This document shows positions 60,830 to 64,000 of a stretch of 64,000 nucleotides of DNA, piece by piece; within the stretch, counting starts at the first letter, position 1; every line of letters begins with the position of its first letter. Both the position numbers and the translations under genes were made by a program. This DNA comes from Thuidium tamariscinum (Eukaryota; Streptophyta; Bryopsida; Hypnales; Thuidiaceae). The stretch lies in the NCBI GenBank assembly GCA_947034885.2, contig OX344751.2, positions 38,159,082-38,223,081 of the forward strand, given 5' to 3'. The notes beneath the pieces are model-generated. The model was not told the origin of the DNA. It ran no database searches and saw only the letters and a program-made list of their open reading frames with translations.

Positions 60830-62066
60830 TTTACTAGCCTACTCTCTGCCAATATGTCCATTGCTACATTAACGGTTGTGATATTTGCCAAGGATCTAGT
60901 CTATGCATCATAAACAAAATGAGCTCATGCAACCCATCGTAGTTGCACATGCACCATGGAGACAAATTTCAATCAATTTTATCGTTAAGTTAATCATTAT
61001 TATGGGATACAACTCAATAATGGTAGTGGTGGAAAAGAATACCAAGCTTGGCCATTTTATTTCCACCAAGGAGACCATTGATTCTCAATAGACTACTTAA
61101 TTATATTTGCACCATGTTTGGAAGCACCATAGAACACCAGACAAAGTTATATTGGATCCTAGCCCAATATTTGTATCGAAATTTATGAGGAGATTATTTG
61201 ACCTACTTTGCATTAAACCAATCACCAACAATTGCGTTCCACCCACAAACAGATGGTCAAATTGAGAGGATAAACCAGGTCCTTAAACAATATTTAAGAA
61301 TGTTTACCACAAGATGTCAAGACAATTGGGTGAATCTCCTTCCACTTGTTGAATTTGCATATAATAATGCCTCCCATTTGACAATGAGGTTCTCTCCTTT
61401 TTATGCTACGTAAAGGTATTACCCAACCTTATTGTTTATGACACCGATTTCATCTACTGTTCCATCTATAGAAGACAGAGTGCAGTACTTGCAACATGTC
61501 CATGAAGAATTAAAAACCATGATTCAATTGACATGTGAACAAGCTAAACGAATTTATGACATGGGAGCAAAAATGCAACCAACTTTTCAAATTGGTGACA
61601 AGGTCCTTCTTCAACATGACAATACTACCATAAATATTCCATCAAAAAAATTATCATCTAAATTCTAAGGACTATTTTTAGTAGTCTCTTAACTCTTGGA
61701 AGTAGTTTATTCACGTAAAGTTGCCAAAGATAAAACACATTCATGATGTGTTCCATGTTTCCTTACTTGAATGATATTGTAAGGACACCATCTTTGGTCG
61801 ACGTCATACAATTCTGGCTCCAATTGTAACTCTTGATGGAGATCTGGAATACAAAATCCACAAGATCTTTGATTTGAGATTCTTTGGGTGATGAAAAAAA
61901 CTACATTAATTATCTGGTTTTGTAGTAAGGATACAATTCAAAAGAGAATTTGTAGGAGCTAGCAGTGAACCTCAAAAACGCTCTTGATGTAGTCGTAGAG
62001 TTTGACAAGCTCTACCTTTGGGCCCCCCAACCTAGTTAGGAAACTCGACGATAACGGGGGGGTAAT
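60830..62066 (+). pseudogene. Ty3/gypsy integrase and chromodomain relic
   Basis: Plus-strand pieces in order: zinc-finger remnant CDICQ near 60882, APWRQISINFIVKL (60950) and IMVVVEKNTKLGHFISTKET of the integrase core, then TIAFHPQTDGQIERINQVLK, QDNWVNLLPLVEFAYNNASH, IGDKVLLQH and a decayed chromodomain end near 61950-62030. Stops at 61089, 61411 and 61666, plus frameshifts, break the frame. The purine-rich GGGGGGGTAATG at 62057-62068 fits a polypurine tract with an LTR starting TGTTATGAATCC; the LTR end was not found. Reverse transcriptase and gag are absent. Confidence 0.87.
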
Positions 62067-62068
62067 GT

Positions 62069-63165
62069 TATGAATCCTATTCAGTTGTAACAAATAGACT
62101 TAGATGGTTATGGGGGCAAGGATGCTTGGGATGAGTTACAATGGTTATGGGATGAGTGAAGCCTCTTCGTACTCTTTAAGGCTTGCATGGGGAGGTTTGT
62201 CCCTTAAATGGTATTTTGTAATGCAAAGAAATGATTTAGTCCAATATTGTTGCCAGAATTGCTATGAATTAAGTTTGTGCTTGTACTGTGTCTTGATTGC
62301 ATCAGAAAACCTGGGTTTGATGGTTGCAAGATGGAGTTGCAATTGGAGTATCGGCTGTGGAGTTACTAATCTATAACATATAGTTATAGGATACAAATTT
62401 TATAAATTTTTTTACTAAATCTTATTTATTTACTTAGGCCCTTATGATCCTCATTGTAGCACAAAGGACAGGGACTTAATAGACTTTTTTCAAATTTATT
62501 TTGCAAACAATAACAAAAATTCTCTCCTTCATTTGTATACTAATTGAAAGTCAAATGACCCTTCAAAGTAAGCAAATTTTTTCTAATACAGTCAAAAGGC
62601 CAACAATTGTTGTCAACTTCTTTATAAGAGCAATCCCATGTCCAATCCCTCAAGTAGGAGTGCAAAGTGCCAATTAAGAAGGGTCTTGCATGGATTGCCG
62701 ACATAGCAAGATCTTCTATGTTTTAGCTACCCCATGCCTGCACTTTAATGCCACTCACTGAGCACATCTTACATGTATTTCAACACATGTTACAAGGAAC
62801 TACCACTGTGTGCCTAGGTGAGGAGCCTTAGTAGGACTCAACTTCAACAGGTTGAGGTGAACAAGGTTTGGATGAGTTGCTAATGGTCAGACATTCCCTT
62901 GAAATGTGCCATAAATGAAGAATAAAGGGGATAGCGTAGTACTCTCAAGCCCCACAATTTTCTAGTGCCTTTATTATTTTCTAGCGTGGGAGGGTTGTTT
63001 TTTTGGCTTGGTGTGTTTGGTATAGGATAGTGCCAGAGCCTTACCTTGCAACATTAACGTGTACATGGCTTTTGAAGTGCAAGCATTGGGATGCTCTAAG
63101 GCTTGGCATGAGGGCCCAATTAGTACTAGTTTTGGATTTCTATTCCAATTTATAATTGAAGAATA
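62069..63165. other. Possible gypsy LTR, then AT-rich DNA without a gene
   Basis: The first few hundred bases may be the 3' LTR of the gypsy relic, but I could not find its far end. No gene recognised up to the Stowaway-like element. Confidence 0.35.
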
Positions 63166-63923
63166 CTCCCTCTGTCCCACTAAAAAGCTCCAAATCAAGT
63201 AGAATTTTTGTTCCACTAAAAAGCTCCATTTTTTTATTTCAACCATTTAGTAAGTGTTTGTTGCATTGAACAACCTTGTTCATGCAAGTATAACAATCTT
63301 GGAGCATTCCTTTGGCCTTGCAAGCTTTGTCTCGCCTATATAAGGCACTTTGTACTAATTGCTTCAAAACATAGCAATGTTGACAATGCATTTAGTGATC
63401 ACTTTGGTGCTATAAAAATTTGATCATAAAATGAGCTGATATTTTTTTTTAATATTTAGGTTGGAGAACATATTTCTAAGATTCCATTGTTGCGACCACA
63501 TTTTAAAACATTTAAAATAATAGAGCTGGCAGCGAAAACAAAATGTGCTCAAATACACTAGAAGAAAACTGTGTTGGAAATCTGCGAAACGCGTGGGCTG
63601 AAATTCGTTGAGTTCCACGTTTCTAACGCAAAAATCTGCGTTGGAATGCATTCCAACGCAGATTTTTGCGTTAGAAACGTGGAACTCAACGAATTTCAGC
63701 CCACGCGTTTCGCAGATTTCCAACACAGTTTTCTTCTAGTGATACCACACTTTCCACATGAATTTTGGATGCCTAAACAACAACACCTAAGCTAAAGATT
63801 TTGCATAGATCCAAGGGATGGTTTACTTGTTCTTGAATACATGTATTTGTGGCACTAAGATTGAAATTATAGTTAATCCTTCAAAAGGAATGCTTTTGAA
63901 GCTTTTTAGTGGGATGGAGGTAG
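63166..63923. mobile_element. Stowaway/Tc1-mariner-like element, interrupted
   Basis: The left end CTCCCTCTGTCCCACTAAAA and the right end TTTTAGTGGGATGGAGGTAG match the well-known Stowaway terminus CTCCCTCCGTCCCA. The target dinucleotide TA is on both sides (63164-63165 and 63924-63925). Length is 758 bp, about 569 bp without the nested CACTA element and its target duplication. No transposase frame. Confidence 0.8.
63556..63741. mobile_element. CACTA-type perfect palindrome, 186 bp, nested
   Basis: Starts CACTAGAAGAAAACTGTG and ends CACAGTTTTCTTCTAGTG. By eye both 93-base arms are exact complements with no spacer (centre GAATGCATTC). Flanked by ATA on both sides, a 3-bp target duplication. 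It therefore encodes the same short open frame on both strands, which is an artefact of symmetry. Arms without any difference point to a very recent insertion or to gene-conversion-like repair. Confidence 0.93.
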
Positions 63924-64000
63924 TAGAATAGAAGGAATTTGAGCTCTTTAGAATATAAATGTGAAATTATGAACTTGATAATGTAAAAGTACAGCCTCAT

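Noticed and set aside
60903-61668. Working gypsy integrase gene
   Set aside because: At least three stops and several frameshifts separate the recognisable blocks.
63424-63795. Two open frames on opposite strands with the same peptide
   Set aside because: Identical peptides result from the perfect palindrome, not from two genes.

Overview
This is nuclear DNA of a land plant. All resolved genes have short GT-AG introns, the genes sit in islands of ordinary base composition, and long AT-rich, gene-free blocks full of transposon relics separate them. The protein set (GPI-anchored Pro-rich wall protein, mitochondrial CBSX3, cytochrome b561, BAHD acyltransferase) is plant-specific or plant-typical. 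A bryophyte or other early-diverging land plant is my guess, but the window does not prove it.

Layout. 41-2470 (-): complete gene for a secreted, GPI-anchored Pro-rich/AGP-like protein. 2.5-9.0 kb: no identifiable gene, a few unassigned open stretches, an inverted-repeat element and a decayed tRNA-Met. 9061-16030 (-): one large, about 14-exon gene for a helical solenoid (HEAT/ARM-like) protein. 16.1-26.4 kb: AT-rich gene desert with inverted-repeat elements and an unexplained cluster of CAATTTGTC-like motifs. 26928-28432 (+): complete 4-exon cytochrome b561 gene bracketed by transposon arms; its last codons and stop lie in transposon-like sequence. 31078-32907 (-): complete 5-exon CBSX3 gene; its start region and upstream DNA are tandemly duplicated. 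34.19-35.07 kb: copia 3' end with LTR. 35.1-41.3 kb: AT-rich repeats, including a 7-copy satellite of about 215 bp, a 172-bp repeat and two copies of a 0.93-kb TIR element. 42.6-45.7 kb (+): broken hAT-type transposase gene. 46.6-52.7 kb: AT-rich DNA with two CACTA-type elements and another 0.93-kb element. 54385-57473 (+): complete 5-exon BAHD acyltransferase gene. 60.8-62.1 kb: gypsy integrase relic. 63.2-63.9 kb: Stowaway-like element with a perfect CACTA palindrome nested inside.

The genes do not form a pathway or operon. Two of them (wall glycoprotein, BAHD enzyme) suit cell-wall or cuticle biology, CBSX3 belongs to mitochondrial redox control and b561 to membrane electron transfer. The most novel material is the repeat biology: a recurrent 0.93-kb TIR family, palindromic CACTA elements with intact target-site duplications, a diverged satellite, and transposon sequence forming part of a coding region. 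Exon borders were placed by hand from splice consensus and reading frame. Homology statements rest on remembered family motifs, not on searches.
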